The translations under genes and the position numbers were made by a program. The notes beneath the pieces were generated by a model, which was given only the letters and a program-made list of their open reading frames with translations, did no database searches and was not told where the DNA came from. From Bog-473 sp963824195 (lineage in GTDB: Bacteria > Actinomycetota > Acidimicrobiia > Acidimicrobiales > RAAP-2), in contig CAWGOJ010000041.1 of NCBI GenBank assembly GCA_963824195.1, positions 62,001 through 126,000 of the forward strand: DNA of 64,000 bases. The letters run 5' to 3'. Below, one piece after another: positions 34,053-45,130 of this stretch (position 1 is its first letter; each line of letters begins with the position of its first letter).

Positions 34053-34445
34053 TCAGACGGCGATCGCCCTCGGTCCACCGGCCGCCGGCTCGACATAGGA
34101 CGCCGGCCCGAACCCGAGGATCGGGATGAAGATGAAGGCCAGGAGGATCAGGCCGACCGCGAAGCCCGTGCTCTTGGCGAAGGACTTCGCCAGGTCGATG
34201 GCCACGATGATCCAGACGATGATGTTCACGATCGGGATGAAGTAGAGGATCAGCCACCACCCGGGGCGCCCCACGATCTTCAGGAGCACGTAGTAGTTGT
34301 AGAAGGGGATGATGGCCGCCCAGCCCGGCCGGCCCGCCTTCACGAATACCTGCCACAGTGCGGCGATCTCGAAGACGATCACCGCGATGTAGATGATGAC
34401 CACGATCGCCCCCGCACCCGAAGAAGCAAGCAGCAAAGCCGACAT
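34053..34445 (-). CDS. DUF5684 membrane protein
   Basis: A 130-residue integral membrane protein with three or four hydrophobic helices ('AIVVIIYIAVIVFEIAALW', 'WWLILYFIPIVNIIVWIIVA', 'GLILLAFIFIPILGFG') and the DUF5684 signature 'VKAGRPGWAAIIPFYNYYVL' plus 'VGRPGWW'. Function unknown; related proteins are sometimes fused to signal peptidase-type domains. ATG 34445 is preceded by GGGAGGA at good spacing. Convergent with the Rv3520c-like gene. Confidence 0.85.
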   Translation of the reverse strand: MSALLLASSGAGAIVVIIYIAVIVFEIAALWQVFVKAGRPGWAAIIPFYNYYVLLKIVGRPGWWLILYFIPIVNIIVWIIVAIDLAKSFAKSTGFAVGLILLAFIFIPILGFGPASYVEPAAGGPRAIAV

Positions 34446-34566
34446 CACTATCCTCCCCGTTCTGCCCGCGACCGCTGTGGCGGGCGGGACGATCGTAGGT
34501 CCGTGCATTCCCCGCTGCAGTGATGCTGACCAGGCATTCACTCAAGGGTCACACGGATCGGCCACA

Positions 34567-35211
34567 ATGCCGTCCATGACCCTCTTCGACGTCTCCGATC
34601 TTCTCGGGTCCGAGCCCGCGCGCGACGAGCTGGCGACCGCCGAGGCTCTGCCCAAGCCGCCACCCGCACCAGAGCCCCAGCCCAGCGACCCGGGTGCGGC
34701 CGGGGACGTCCCCGAGGTCGAGGTCCGCATCAGCGCGCGCCGCAAGAAGACGTCGGAGGCCAAATGGGTCGGTGGGCGGATCGTCGTGTCGGTTCCCGCC
34801 CACCTCGATCGTGAGTCGCGGCAGAAGGCGATCGACTGGTTGGTCGAGCGGCTGCTGACGCGTCACGGCCTGCAGTCGCGACTCGGCGACGACGAGCTCC
34901 TGGCACGGGCAATCGAGTTGAGCGACCGCTACCTGGTCGGCGCCCGCCCGGCGTCCGTTCGTTGGGTCACCAACCAGACTGCCCGCTGGGGCTCGTGCTC
35001 GTACAACTCGGCCGACATCCGTGTGTCGCACCGCCTGCGTGCGGTGCCCGAGTGGGTGCTCGACTCGGTGCTGGTCCACGAAGTGGCCCACCTGACACAC
35101 CCGGACCACTCCCCCGCCTTCCACCGACTGGCCGGTACGTACCCGCGCCACAAGGAGGCGGGCGTGTTCCTGGCCGGCTACGGCCTCGGCCTGTCGAACG
35201 CCACGCCGTAG
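34567..35211 (+). CDS. YgjP-like zinc metallopeptidase (M48-related, DUF45)
   Basis: A 214-residue protein whose C-terminal half holds the HExxH zinc motif in 'LVHEVAHLTHPDHSPAFHRL' with the preceding 'NQTARWGSCSYNSADIRVSH', the DUF45/YgjP (WLM/SprT-like) hallmark. The first 50 residues are Pro/Glu-rich and probably disordered, followed by a beta-rich segment with 'RRKKTSEAKWVGGRIVVSVP'. The substrate is unknown. ATG 34567 (or 34576). Divergent from DUF5684 and convergent with the fadE27-like gene. Confidence 0.85.
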   Translation: MPSMTLFDVSDLLGSEPARDELATAEALPKPPPAPEPQPSDPGAAGDVPEVEVRISARRKKTSEAKWVGGRIVVSVPAHLDRESRQKAIDWLVERLLTRHGLQSRLGDDELLARAIELSDRYLVGARPASVRWVTNQTARWGSCSYNSADIRVSHRLRAVPEWVLDSVLVHEVAHLTHPDHSPAFHRLAGTYPRHKEAGVFLAGYGLGLSNATP

Positions 35212-35250
35212 GCCCGCGGAAACCCCGCCTGTCCGTGCCGCGTGAGAGGT

Positions 35251-36414
35251 TCAGACGGGGTCGTCGGCCAGCATCCGCCCGAGGCGGCGCAGGCTCTCGT
35301 TCGCCCCACCCAGCGTGAGTTCGATCTGACGCGTGAGGAGGAAGTAGCGGTGGAGCGGGTAGTCGCGATCGACGCCCACGCCCCCGTGGAGGTGGGAGGC
35401 CGCGTGCACCACACGCTGCCCACCCTCGGCGGCCCAGTACTTGGCGACGGCCACTTCGGACGCCGCCGGCAGCCCCGACGAGAGACGCGACGCGGCCTGC
35501 CACGCCGTGAGCCGGATCGCCTCGGTGTCGACATAGGCGTCCGCGGCGCGCTGCCCGACGGCCTGGAAGGTCGCGATGGGCTTGTCGAACTGCACGCGCG
35601 TTTTGGTGTACTCGGCGGTGAGCTCCAGGGCCGACGCGCAGACTCCGGCCTCCTGCACGCACAGCGCGGTCGTGGCGAACTCGGTGATGGCGTTGACCAC
35701 CGCGGCGCCGTCGGCACCCTCGCCGAGAAGGCGGTCGGAGCCGACGCTGACGCCGGCGAGCTCCGCAATGGCCTCGGGACGCCCCGTCGTGGTCGTCTGG
35801 CGCGTCAGGGTGAGCCCTTCGGCCCCGGTGTCGACGATGAACACGCCCACCCCGGTGACGGCGCCGTCCGGCGCCTGGCACGTCGCCGGCACCAGCATGG
35901 CGTCGGCGACGAAGGCGGCCGGGACGCAGGCCTTGGTGCCCGTGAGCAGCCACGAGCCGTCCGACTGCGCCGTCGCCGTGGTGGCCGGCTCGGTCCCGCC
36001 GGGCAGGATGACCTCGCCGACCAGCTCCGCCATGGCCGCCGTGAGGATCGTGTCACCGCTCGCCACACTGGTGAGCCAGGTCTTGCGTTGCGCATCGGTG
36101 CCGAAGCGCGCGATGGGCACCGCGCCGTAGACCATCGTCTCGACCACGGGCACGTACGCGGCGGTCCGGCCGACCGCCTCGACCACGAGGCAGGCCGCGA
36201 CGAAGTCGAGGCCCGCACCCCCGAACTCCTCGCCCAGGTGGATGCCGATCAGGCCCGCGCCCGCCAGCTCCCGCCAGAGGTCGCGGTCGATCGGCCCCTC
36301 CTCGCCGGCCTCCGCCTCGACCTGCTTGAGCCGCTCGTGGGTCGACCGCTCACCGCAGATCTGCGCAGCCAGCTGGCGGACGGCTTCTTGCTCTTCGCTG
36401 TAGTTGAAATCCAT
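35251..36414 (-). CDS. acyl-CoA dehydrogenase subunit, FadE27/ChsE5-like
   Basis: A 387-residue acyl-CoA dehydrogenase-fold protein: 'MDFNYSEEQEAVRQLAAQI', 'HLGEEFGGAGLDFVAACLVV', 'HLHGGVGVDRDYPLHRYFL' and 'LGGANESLRRLGRML'. This is the degenerate-subunit pattern seen for FadE27 and FadE28, which pair with a second subunit. The neighbour 25 bases upstream is FadE26-like, and in mycobacteria FadE26-FadE27 (ChsE4-ChsE5) desaturate the C27 and C24 steroid side-chain CoAs. ATG 36414 has AGGAG at 6 bases. Specificity inferred from the pair and the operator. Confidence 0.88.
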   Translation of the reverse strand: MDFNYSEEQEAVRQLAAQICGERSTHERLKQVEAEAGEEGPIDRDLWRELAGAGLIGIHLGEEFGGAGLDFVAACLVVEAVGRTAAYVPVVETMVYGAVPIARFGTDAQRKTWLTSVASGDTILTAAMAELVGEVILPGGTEPATTATAQSDGSWLLTGTKACVPAAFVADAMLVPATCQAPDGAVTGVGVFIVDTGAEGLTLTRQTTTTGRPEAIAELAGVSVGSDRLLGEGADGAAVVNAITEFATTALCVQEAGVCASALELTAEYTKTRVQFDKPIATFQAVGQRAADAYVDTEAIRLTAWQAASRLSSGLPAASEVAVAKYWAAEGGQRVVHAASHLHGGVGVDRDYPLHRYFLLTRQIELTLGGANESLRRLGRMLADDPV

Positions 36415-36439
36415 GGGGCTCTCCTGGGTCGATCCGGGC

Positions 36440-37615
36440 TCAGCGCAGCGAACGCGGCATGCCGAGGCCGAAGATGGCGATGAGGTCCCGCTGGATCTCG
36501 TTGGTACCGCCCCCGAAGGTGAGGATGATCATGGAGCGGGCGTACATCTCGAGCCTGCCGGCGACCACGGCCGCCGGTGAGCCGCGCGTCAGATAGCCGG
36601 CCTGCCCGAGGATCTCCATCAGGGACCGGAAGGCACGCAGGTAGAATTCGGTGCCGAAGACCTTGATGCTCGAGGCGTCGGCCACATCGAGGTGCCCCTG
36701 CGTGCCCTGCCAGGCCACCTTCCAGTTGATGAGGCGGAGGAACTCGAGCTCTGCGTGCACGCGGGCGATGTGCTCCTGCACCCACTCCTGGTCGATCACG
36801 CGTCGTCCGTCGGGCAGCTTGGTCGCCTGCGCCCAGGCCCGCACGTCGGTCAGCACGCGTTCGATGATGCCGGGCGAGCACAGCGTGACGCGCTCATGGT
36901 TCAACTGGTTCGTGATGAGGTTCCAACCCTGGTTCTCGCCACCGACCAGGCTGGTGGCCGGGACGCGCACGTCCTCGTAGAACGTGTAGTTGATGTTGTG
37001 GTCCCCGAGGAGCTTCATCGGCACCACGCGGATCCCAGGGGTGTCCATCGGCACCACGAACATGGAGATCCCTTTGTGCTTGGCGACGTTGGGATCGGTC
37101 CGGGTGGCCAGCCAGATGTAGTCGGCGTCGCCGGCGAGGCTGGTGAAGATCTTCGAGCCGTTGATCACGTACTCGTCGCCGTCGCGCACCGCCCGGGTGG
37201 TCAGCGAGGCGAGGTCCGTGCCCGAGTTCGGCTCCGTGTAGCCGATGCAGAAGGCGATCTCGCCGGCGAGGATCTTGGGGAGGAAGAACTCCTTCTGCGC
37301 CTGCGTCCCGAAGTTCATGATCGTCGGCCCGACCGTGTTGATGGTCAGCATGGGGACCGGTGCCCCGCTGCGCATCGACTCGTCGAAGAAGATGAACTGC
37401 TCAATGGCCGAGCGGCCCTGCCCGCCCCACTCCTCGGGCCAGCCGATGCCGAGCCACCCGTCGCTGCCCATCTGCTTGACCACTCGGCGCACTGCGGGTC
37501 CCACGCCGCCGGCCAGGGCCAGCTCCTGCTCGACCTCGGGGGTCAGCAGGCCCTCGTAGTAGGCGCGCAGCTCGCTCTTCAGCGCCCGCTGCTCCTCGGT
37601 GTAGGCAATCTCCAT
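36440..37615 (-). CDS. acyl-CoA dehydrogenase subunit, FadE26/ChsE4-like
   Basis: 391 residues from ATG 37615 ('MEIAYTEEQRALKSELRAYY'); the frame is open far upstream but that part is antisense to the thiolase. 'CIGYTEPNSGTDLASLTTRA', 'YVINGSKIFTSLAGDADYIW', 'NLITNQLNHERVTL', 'SSIKVFGTEFYLRAFRSLME' and 'ILTFGGGTNEIQRDLIAIFG' match FadE26 (ChsE4), partner of FadE27. A KstR-type site lies 84 bases upstream in the gap shared with the thiolase gene. Together with the next gene it probably forms an alpha2beta2 enzyme. Confidence 0.91.
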   Translation of the reverse strand: MEIAYTEEQRALKSELRAYYEGLLTPEVEQELALAGGVGPAVRRVVKQMGSDGWLGIGWPEEWGGQGRSAIEQFIFFDESMRSGAPVPMLTINTVGPTIMNFGTQAQKEFFLPKILAGEIAFCIGYTEPNSGTDLASLTTRAVRDGDEYVINGSKIFTSLAGDADYIWLATRTDPNVAKHKGISMFVVPMDTPGIRVVPMKLLGDHNINYTFYEDVRVPATSLVGGENQGWNLITNQLNHERVTLCSPGIIERVLTDVRAWAQATKLPDGRRVIDQEWVQEHIARVHAELEFLRLINWKVAWQGTQGHLDVADASSIKVFGTEFYLRAFRSLMEILGQAGYLTRGSPAAVVAGRLEMYARSMIILTFGGGTNEIQRDLIAIFGLGMPRSLR

Positions 37616-37698
37616 CGTGTCCCTCCCGGGTGGCGGGACCGCATCGGCCCACGTCAACGCCACGTCGTCGCCGGCCCGACCCTGCGGGCCCGGCGCGC

Positions 37699-37712
37699 TA
37701 GAACACGTTACA
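37699..37712. promoter_or_regulatory. KstR-type operator candidate between fadE26-like and thiolase genes
   Basis: TAGAACACGTTACA matches TnnAACnnGTTnnA at every fixed position. It is centred in the 216-base gap between the divergent starts at 37615 and 37832. Confidence 0.72.
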
Positions 37713-37831
37713 GTCCGCTTCGGGACAGCGGCCAATGACGCCCCGAAGGGCCCCTGGCTACCGCCAAGTAACCTGCAATCCGCCCTGGGGCGGGATCCCC
37801 GGGGACAGGATCGAACCGAGGAGCCGTCACC

Positions 37832-39037
37832 ATGCCTGAAGCCGTCATCGTCGCCACCGGTCGCACCCCGATCGGGCGGGCCAACAAGGGGTCGCTCGTC
37901 GAGTGCCGCCCCGACGACTTGAGCGCCCTCGTGCTCCGAGCCGTGCTCCAGAAGGTGCCCCAGCTCGACCCCGCCCAGGTGGAGGACGTGATCTTGGGCT
38001 GCGGTCAGCCGGCCGGCGAGGCGGGCTACAACGTGGCACGCGTCGCCGCCATCCTCGCCGGGATGGACAACGTCCCCGGCGTGACGGTCAACCGCTACTG
38101 CTCGTCCTCCCTGCAGACGATCCGCATGGCCGCGCACGCCATCCGGGCCGGCGAGGGCGACGTCTTCATCGCCGCCGGCGTCGAGACGGTGAGCCGCTAC
38201 ATCCACGGCGCATCGGACACCGGGCCGCACAACCCCGAGTTCGCCGAGGCGGAGGAGCGGACGAAAGTCCGCGCGCCCGCCGTCACCGAGCCCTGGAGCC
38301 CTCCGGCCGGACTGCCCGACGTCTACATCGCCATGGGCCAGACCGCGGAGAACGTGGCCGAGTACGAGAAGGTCGGCCGCCAGGAGATGGACGAGTTCGC
38401 GCTGTTGTCGCAGACGAGGGCCGTGGCGTCGCAGGAGAACGGCTTCTTCGAGCGGGAGATCATCCCGGTGACGCTGTCCGACGGCACGGTGGTCACCAAG
38501 GACGATGGCCCGCGGCCGAACACGACACTCGAGGGCCTGTCCGGCCTCCAGCCCGTCTTCCGCGAGGGCGGGACCGTGACGGCCGGGAACGCGTGCCCCC
38601 TCAACGACGGCGCCGCCGCCGTCATCGTCATGAGCGACACCAAGGCCAAGGCGCTCGGCATCACCCCGCTGGCGCGCATCGTGGCGAGCGGCGTGTCGGG
38701 GCTCAACCCCGAGATCATGGGACTCGGCCCGGTGGACGCCTGCCGCCAGACCCTGGCGCGGGCCAATATGAGGATGGACGACATCGACCTGGTGGAGATC
38801 AACGAGGCCTTCGCGGCGCAGGTCATCCCCTCGGCCAAGCACCTCGGTATCAGCTGGGACAAGCTGAACGTCAACGGTGGGGCCATCGCCCTCGGCCACC
38901 CGTTCGGCCAGACCGGCGCGCGCATCATGACCACGCTCCTGAACGGGCTCGAGGACTCCGGCAAGACGTTCGGGCTCGAGTCGATGTGCGTCGGCGGCGG
39001 CCAAGGCATGGCCATGGTCGTGGAGCGCCTGAGCTAG
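37832..39037 (+). CDS. acetyl-CoA acetyltransferase/thiolase (FadA5/FadA6-like)
   Basis: A 401-residue thiolase with all catalytic residues visible: nucleophile Cys90 in 'VNRYCSSSLQT', 'NEAFAAQ', His356 in 'GGAIALGHPFGQTGAR' and Cys386 in 'SMCVGGGQGMAM'. It would cleave 3-ketoacyl-CoA with CoA. Divergence from fadE26-like across a perfect KstR-type site suggests it serves steroid side-chain beta-oxidation, as FadA5 does in mycobacteria; by sequence I cannot separate FadA5 from FadA6-like enzymes. GAGGAG precedes the ATG by about 10 bases. Its TAG lies in a palindromic CTAG that also supplies the TAG of the convergent SIS gene. Confidence 0.92.
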   Translation: MPEAVIVATGRTPIGRANKGSLVECRPDDLSALVLRAVLQKVPQLDPAQVEDVILGCGQPAGEAGYNVARVAAILAGMDNVPGVTVNRYCSSSLQTIRMAAHAIRAGEGDVFIAAGVETVSRYIHGASDTGPHNPEFAEAEERTKVRAPAVTEPWSPPAGLPDVYIAMGQTAENVAEYEKVGRQEMDEFALLSQTRAVASQENGFFEREIIPVTLSDGTVVTKDDGPRPNTTLEGLSGLQPVFREGGTVTAGNACPLNDGAAAVIVMSDTKAKALGITPLARIVASGVSGLNPEIMGLGPVDACRQTLARANMRMDDIDLVEINEAFAAQVIPSAKHLGISWDKLNVNGGAIALGHPFGQTGARIMTTLLNGLEDSGKTFGLESMCVGGGQGMAMVVERLS

Positions 39038-40080
39038 GAGGTCGCACCTCGGGCGTGCGCCTCGTCGACCGCCGGTACCGGGCCCGGGTCGACGCCCTCG
39101 CGTCCCGCCAGGTGCAGGGACACGAGCTCGCCCAACAACGCCAGGTCGAAGAAGCGGCACAGGTCGTCGCCCCCCTCGCCCTGCACCTCGAGGACGTCGG
39201 CCATGACCTCGTCGGTCGCGGTGCGCACCGCCTCGAACAGGCGGGCGGTGCGCGGGCTCTCGCCGCCGTGGCGCAGCAGCACGAGCGACATCGCTTGGCG
39301 CGTCACGTCACCGCCCTGGCCCCAGCCGGCCAGCTCGTCGTAGGTCAGCTCCGGCAGGGCCGCTGCGAACGCCGGCGCCTTGGCGTTGAGGTTCACCCGG
39401 GCCTTCCACCAGCGGGCCGCGACGGCACCCACGCCGTCGGCGCCGTAGACGAGGGGGATGGTTCGCCCGAGGTGGCGGGCCAGCTCCTCGGCAGGGCCAC
39501 CCGGCAGGAGCCACGCGTCGCGCCGGCGCCCCAACACGGCGGCGGCCGCCACCACCGAGGCCGTGGCGTCGGGCACGAGGCCGGCCCCACTGAGCGCGAC
39601 CAGCAACGGCACGGTTGCGGCCGCGAGCGCGCTGCGCGCGGCCGGGCCGTCCAGGGTCACCGGGCACCACGGGAGCCCCACGTCGGCGGCCAGATCCGCC
39701 AGCGCGCCGTCGCTTCCCACGGCCACCACCCACGCCCCGCGCGCCACCGCCTCCTGCGCCGCTCCCACCGCGTCGGTGCCCGACGCGCACGACACCGCGA
39801 AGACGAGCGTGTGATCATCGACGAACGCCGGCACCCCGGCGCCGTGGCCCACCCAGAACGGCACGCGCAAATGGGGCGCCGCCAGCGCGGCGGCCGCCTC
39901 GCAGGCCGTCCCTCCCGTGCCCTCACCGAAGGCGGCAACGGCGCGCACCGCGTCGCCGGGGGGCAGGGCGGCATCGCCGAACGCGTGCCGCGCCGCGTCG
40001 AGCGCGGCGGGCAGCTGCTCGGGCAGGGTCGCGGCGGCCTCCCACATCCCGAGTGTGTCGAGGTACCGCCTGTCGCTCAC
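39034..40080 (-). CDS. SIS-domain protein, phosphoglucose/phosphomannose isomerase-like
   Basis: A 348-residue protein with a SIS-type sugar-phosphate fold: 'FAVSCASGTDAVGAAQEA', 'ARGAWVVAVGSDGALADLA', 'IPLVYGADGVGAVAARWWKA' and 'VNLNAKAPAFAAALPELTYD', the C-terminal part matching bifunctional PGI/PMI enzymes. Relatives (Rv3256c in M. tuberculosis) lie next to manB, as here. Residues needed for isomerase activity were not checked. GTG 40080 overlaps the stop of the Trm112-like gene (GTGA). Confidence 0.82.
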   Translation of the reverse strand: MSDRRYLDTLGMWEAAATLPEQLPAALDAARHAFGDAALPPGDAVRAVAAFGEGTGGTACEAAAALAAPHLRVPFWVGHGAGVPAFVDDHTLVFAVSCASGTDAVGAAQEAVARGAWVVAVGSDGALADLAADVGLPWCPVTLDGPAARSALAAATVPLLVALSGAGLVPDATASVVAAAAVLGRRRDAWLLPGGPAEELARHLGRTIPLVYGADGVGAVAARWWKARVNLNAKAPAFAAALPELTYDELAGWGQGGDVTRQAMSLVLLRHGGESPRTARLFEAVRTATDEVMADVLEVQGEGGDDLCRFFDLALLGELVSLHLAGREGVDPGPVPAVDEAHARGATS

Positions 40081-40319
40081 CCCTGGGCCGGCCCGGTGGC
40101 CCGCACCTCGTCCTTCTCGGCCTTGGCCATCAGCCGCTCGTGCTCGGCGTCACCGACGTCGACCGCCTCGTCCACCAGCAGCACCGGCACGCCGTCGACC
40201 ACGGCGTAGCTCTTCTTCAGGCGCGGATTGTAGAGGACGTCCTCGTCCTCGAACCACAGCAACGGGCCCTTGTCGACCGGGCAGGCGAGGACGTCGAGCA
40301 GGAGTGGGTCAAGGCTCAT
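40077..40319 (-). CDS. Trm112-family small protein
   Basis: 80 residues. 'LLLDVLACPVDKGPLLWFED' and 'RLKKSYAVVDGVPVLLVDEA' are the Trm112/UPF0434 pattern; only one of the usual zinc cysteines (ACPVDKG) is present. Such proteins usually act as small partners of methyltransferases; its place between manB and a sugar-phosphate isomerase is conserved in actinobacteria. Role here unknown. Confidence 0.85.
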   Translation of the reverse strand: MSLDPLLLDVLACPVDKGPLLWFEDEDVLYNPRLKKSYAVVDGVPVLLVDEAVDVGDAEHERLMAKAEKDEVRATGPAQG

Positions 40320-40349
40320 GGGAGCTCCTCAGGTCGTGTCGGCACTGTC

Positions 40350-41714
40350 TCACTTCTGGTTGGCACTGGGACGGGCGTTGGCGGCAATGAGCTCCTGCAC
40401 CTCGGCCACGTGGGCCGCGCAGAGCTCGGGCGTCCTCGCCTCGACGTTCAGGCGAAGCAGCGGCTCGGTGTTGGAGGGTCGGACGTTGTACCACCAGTCG
40501 TCATGCTCGACGGTCAACCCGTCCAGCATGTCGACCGACGCCCCGGCGACACGCTCGGCCTCGGCGATGGCGGCCACGGTCGCCGCCGGGCTCGCCACCT
40601 CGGTGTTGATCTCGCCCGAGTCGGCGTAGCGCTTGAACGGCTCGAGCAGGGCGGAGAGCGGCTGGTCACTCTGGCTGAGCAGCTCCAGCACGAGCAGCGC
40701 GGTGATGATGCCCGAGTCCGCCCGGAAGTTGTCGCGGTAGTAGTAGTGGCCCGAGTGCTCGCCCCCGAAGACGGCGCCGGTCTCGGCCATCACTTTTTTG
40801 ATGATGGAGTGGCCGACCTGGGTCCGCACCGCGGTGCCGCCCATCTCCGTCACGACCTCGGGTACGACGTGAGAGCAGATCAGGTTGTAGAGGACCGTCT
40901 CGCCCGGGTGCTTGGTCAACATCGAGGCGGCCACGAGCGCCGTGGTGAGCGAGCCCGAGACCGGCTCGGCCTTCTCGTCGACCAGGAAGACCCGGTCGGC
41001 GTCCCCGTCGAAGGCGAGCCCGATGTCGGCGCCCCGCTCCAGTACGGCCTGCTTGAGGGAGACCAGGTTCTCGGGCTGAATGGGGTCGGCGGGATGGTTC
41101 GGGAAGCTGCCGTCGAGCTCGGGGAAGAGGATCTCCACCGAGAAGGGGAGGCGGTCGAAGACGATCGGCACCACCAGCCCGCCCATGCCGTTGGCGGTGT
41201 CGGCCACGACCTTGAGCGGCCGCAGCGAGGCGACGTCGACGAACGACACGACGTGGGCGGCCCAGGCGTCGAGCAGGTCGAGCTCGCGCCACGAACCCTC
41301 GAGCGGTGGGAGGGGTTCACCCAGCAGCTTCTCCGCCTCGGCCTCGATGTCGGCCAGGCCGGTATCGCGCCCGATCGGGCGCGCCCCCGAGAGGCACATC
41401 TTCAGACCGTTGTACTGCGCCGGGTTGTGCGACGCCGTGAACATGGCGCCCGGTGCATCGAGGTACCCCGTGGCGAAGTAGAGGAAGTCGGTGGAGGCCA
41501 TGCCGAGATCGGTCACGTCGACCCCCTCGGAGCGGACGCCGTCGGAGAACGCGCCCGCCAGCTCCACGCCGGACTCCCGCATATCCCGGGCGACCAGGAC
41601 TTCGGGGGCCCCGGCGAAGCGGGCCATGGCGCGGCCGATGGCCCGACACATGTCCGCGTCGAGCTGATCGGGCACCGTTCCGCGCACGTCATAGGCCTTG
41701 AAGACCTGGTCCAT
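40350..41714 (-). CDS. manB: phosphomannomutase/phosphoglucomutase ManB
   Basis: 454 residues from ATG 41714 ('MDQVFKAYDVRG'); GTG 41723 and TTG 41732 are alternatives. The phosphoserine loop 'TASHNPAQYNGLK' (about residue 95), the metal loop 'AFDGDADRVFLVD' (about 240), the sugar-binding loop 'GGEHSGHYYYRD' and the phosphate site 'RPSNTEPLLRLN' are all intact. It interconverts mannose-6-P and mannose-1-P (or the glucose forms), feeding GDP-mannose made by the guanylyltransferase at 61773. First gene of manB-trm112-SIS. Confidence 0.93.
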   Translation of the reverse strand: MDQVFKAYDVRGTVPDQLDADMCRAIGRAMARFAGAPEVLVARDMRESGVELAGAFSDGVRSEGVDVTDLGMASTDFLYFATGYLDAPGAMFTASHNPAQYNGLKMCLSGARPIGRDTGLADIEAEAEKLLGEPLPPLEGSWRELDLLDAWAAHVVSFVDVASLRPLKVVADTANGMGGLVVPIVFDRLPFSVEILFPELDGSFPNHPADPIQPENLVSLKQAVLERGADIGLAFDGDADRVFLVDEKAEPVSGSLTTALVAASMLTKHPGETVLYNLICSHVVPEVVTEMGGTAVRTQVGHSIIKKVMAETGAVFGGEHSGHYYYRDNFRADSGIITALLVLELLSQSDQPLSALLEPFKRYADSGEINTEVASPAATVAAIAEAERVAGASVDMLDGLTVEHDDWWYNVRPSNTEPLLRLNVEARTPELCAAHVAEVQELIAANARPSANQK

Positions 41715-41814
41715 CCGGCTCACAGGCCCCAACCATAGGGGGCGCCCGCCCGGCGCTCCGAACTGGCGGGCGCGGCAACCCGCCGTTGGCGGACGCGCGG
41801 CACGGGGCGTGCGC

Positions 41815-42807
41815 TCAGTGGATGAGCCCGGTCCCGCTGCTCGCGATGGCGACGATGGCCACCAGGTTGAAGGTGGCGTGGGCCACCATGTTCATGCCGA
41901 GGCGTCCGGTCCGGTACGAGACGGCGGCCAGGATGATGCCGAAGACGGCCAGGCCCGCGAGCTGGACCCACTCGCCGTGGGCCAGGCCGAAGAGGAGGCC
42001 GTCGAGGATGACGGCCAGGACGACTCCGGCGGCACGCGCGCCGCCGGCTGCCCGCAACGGGGTCAGCAGCCGGACCAGCGCCTTCAGCAACAGCCCACGG
42101 AAGAACAGCTCCTCCATGGCGGGCGCGAAGACGACGGTGGCGACGGCGATGATGACGAAGCCGCCGCCGTGCGAGCCACCGGTCAGCTTCTGCGAGGGCC
42201 CGTTGAAGTCGTGGATGTCGTGTTGGAACGGCGCGTACATGATGGCGACGAGGAGCTGGCCTCCTATGCCGATGGCGATGCCCACGAGGTCGATGAGCCG
42301 GAAGCGCAGGCCGAGGTCGCGCACGAAGTTGCGCGTCCCCTGGGTCCGGCTGGCCAGCCAGGGCGCGCCGATGAACCCGATCCACAGGCCGAGGAGGGTG
42401 GAGACCACGTACCACTCGGGGGGGACGGAGGCCGACGCGATGACCTGCATCTGGGCGCTGGTCTTGCCGGCGATGGCGCCGGAGACGAGGCCGAAGACGA
42501 GCGCGCCGATCTGGCCGGCCAGGAACCCGACGACGGCGTAGACGAGCCACATCCAGCCCTGGCGCTTGGTCTGCGGGGGGACCCAGGGCGTATCGAGGAA
42601 GGGGACGTCACCCCCGGCACCCGGGGGCGGGGGCGGCAGCGGAGCCGACAGTGGGGACGGGGACGGCGCCAACGTTGGCGCCGGGGGCGGGGGCGGAGCC
42701 TGCTGGGCCCACTCACGGGGCACGTAGCCAGCCGGGACGGGCCCGGGCGGCCGTGCGGGCGGCCCGGGCGGGCCGGGGGCCGGCGCGCCGGGCTCAATTT
42801 CGGTCAT
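41815..42807 (-). CDS. CPBP-family intramembrane glutamic protease
   Basis: A 330-residue membrane protein. The first 75 residues are a Pro-rich cytoplasmic tail ('APPPPPAPTLAPSP'), followed by about seven hydrophobic helices. The CPBP (Abi) motifs are clear: 'APAMEELFFRGLLLKAL' (EExxxR), 'LFGLAHGEW' (FxxxH) and 'NMVAHATFN' (HxxxN). Family members are Rce1-like proteases, sometimes linked to bacteriocin immunity; the target is unknown. ATG 42807 is divergent from ftsH, with 102 bases between starts. Confidence 0.9.
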   Translation of the reverse strand: MTEIEPGAPAPGPPGPPARPPGPVPAGYVPREWAQQAPPPPPAPTLAPSPSPLSAPLPPPPPGAGGDVPFLDTPWVPPQTKRQGWMWLVYAVVGFLAGQIGALVFGLVSGAIAGKTSAQMQVIASASVPPEWYVVSTLLGLWIGFIGAPWLASRTQGTRNFVRDLGLRFRLIDLVGIAIGIGGQLLVAIMYAPFQHDIHDFNGPSQKLTGGSHGGGFVIIAVATVVFAPAMEELFFRGLLLKALVRLLTPLRAAGGARAAGVVLAVILDGLLFGLAHGEWVQLAGLAVFGIILAAVSYRTGRLGMNMVAHATFNLVAIVAIASSGTGLIH

Positions 42808-42909
42808 CGGCCAAACGTTACCGGCGCCCCACGGGACTGCGACCTGCAGGGAGACCCCCTCCGGCGGTGCCGGCGGGGCGGTCACCGCTGTGCAGGAGCG
42901 GCGCCTAGC

Positions 42910-45075
<2,166 letters not shown>

Positions 45076-45130
45076 GCACGGCGCCCACCCGGAACGAACC
45101 AAACCGGGCTGCGCTGCGTCATGAAGGGGG

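Noticed and set aside
36440..39160. 906-codon open frame extending the FadE26-like gene through the thiolase
   Set aside because: The added part is antisense to an intact thiolase; homology and a sensible start begin at 37615.
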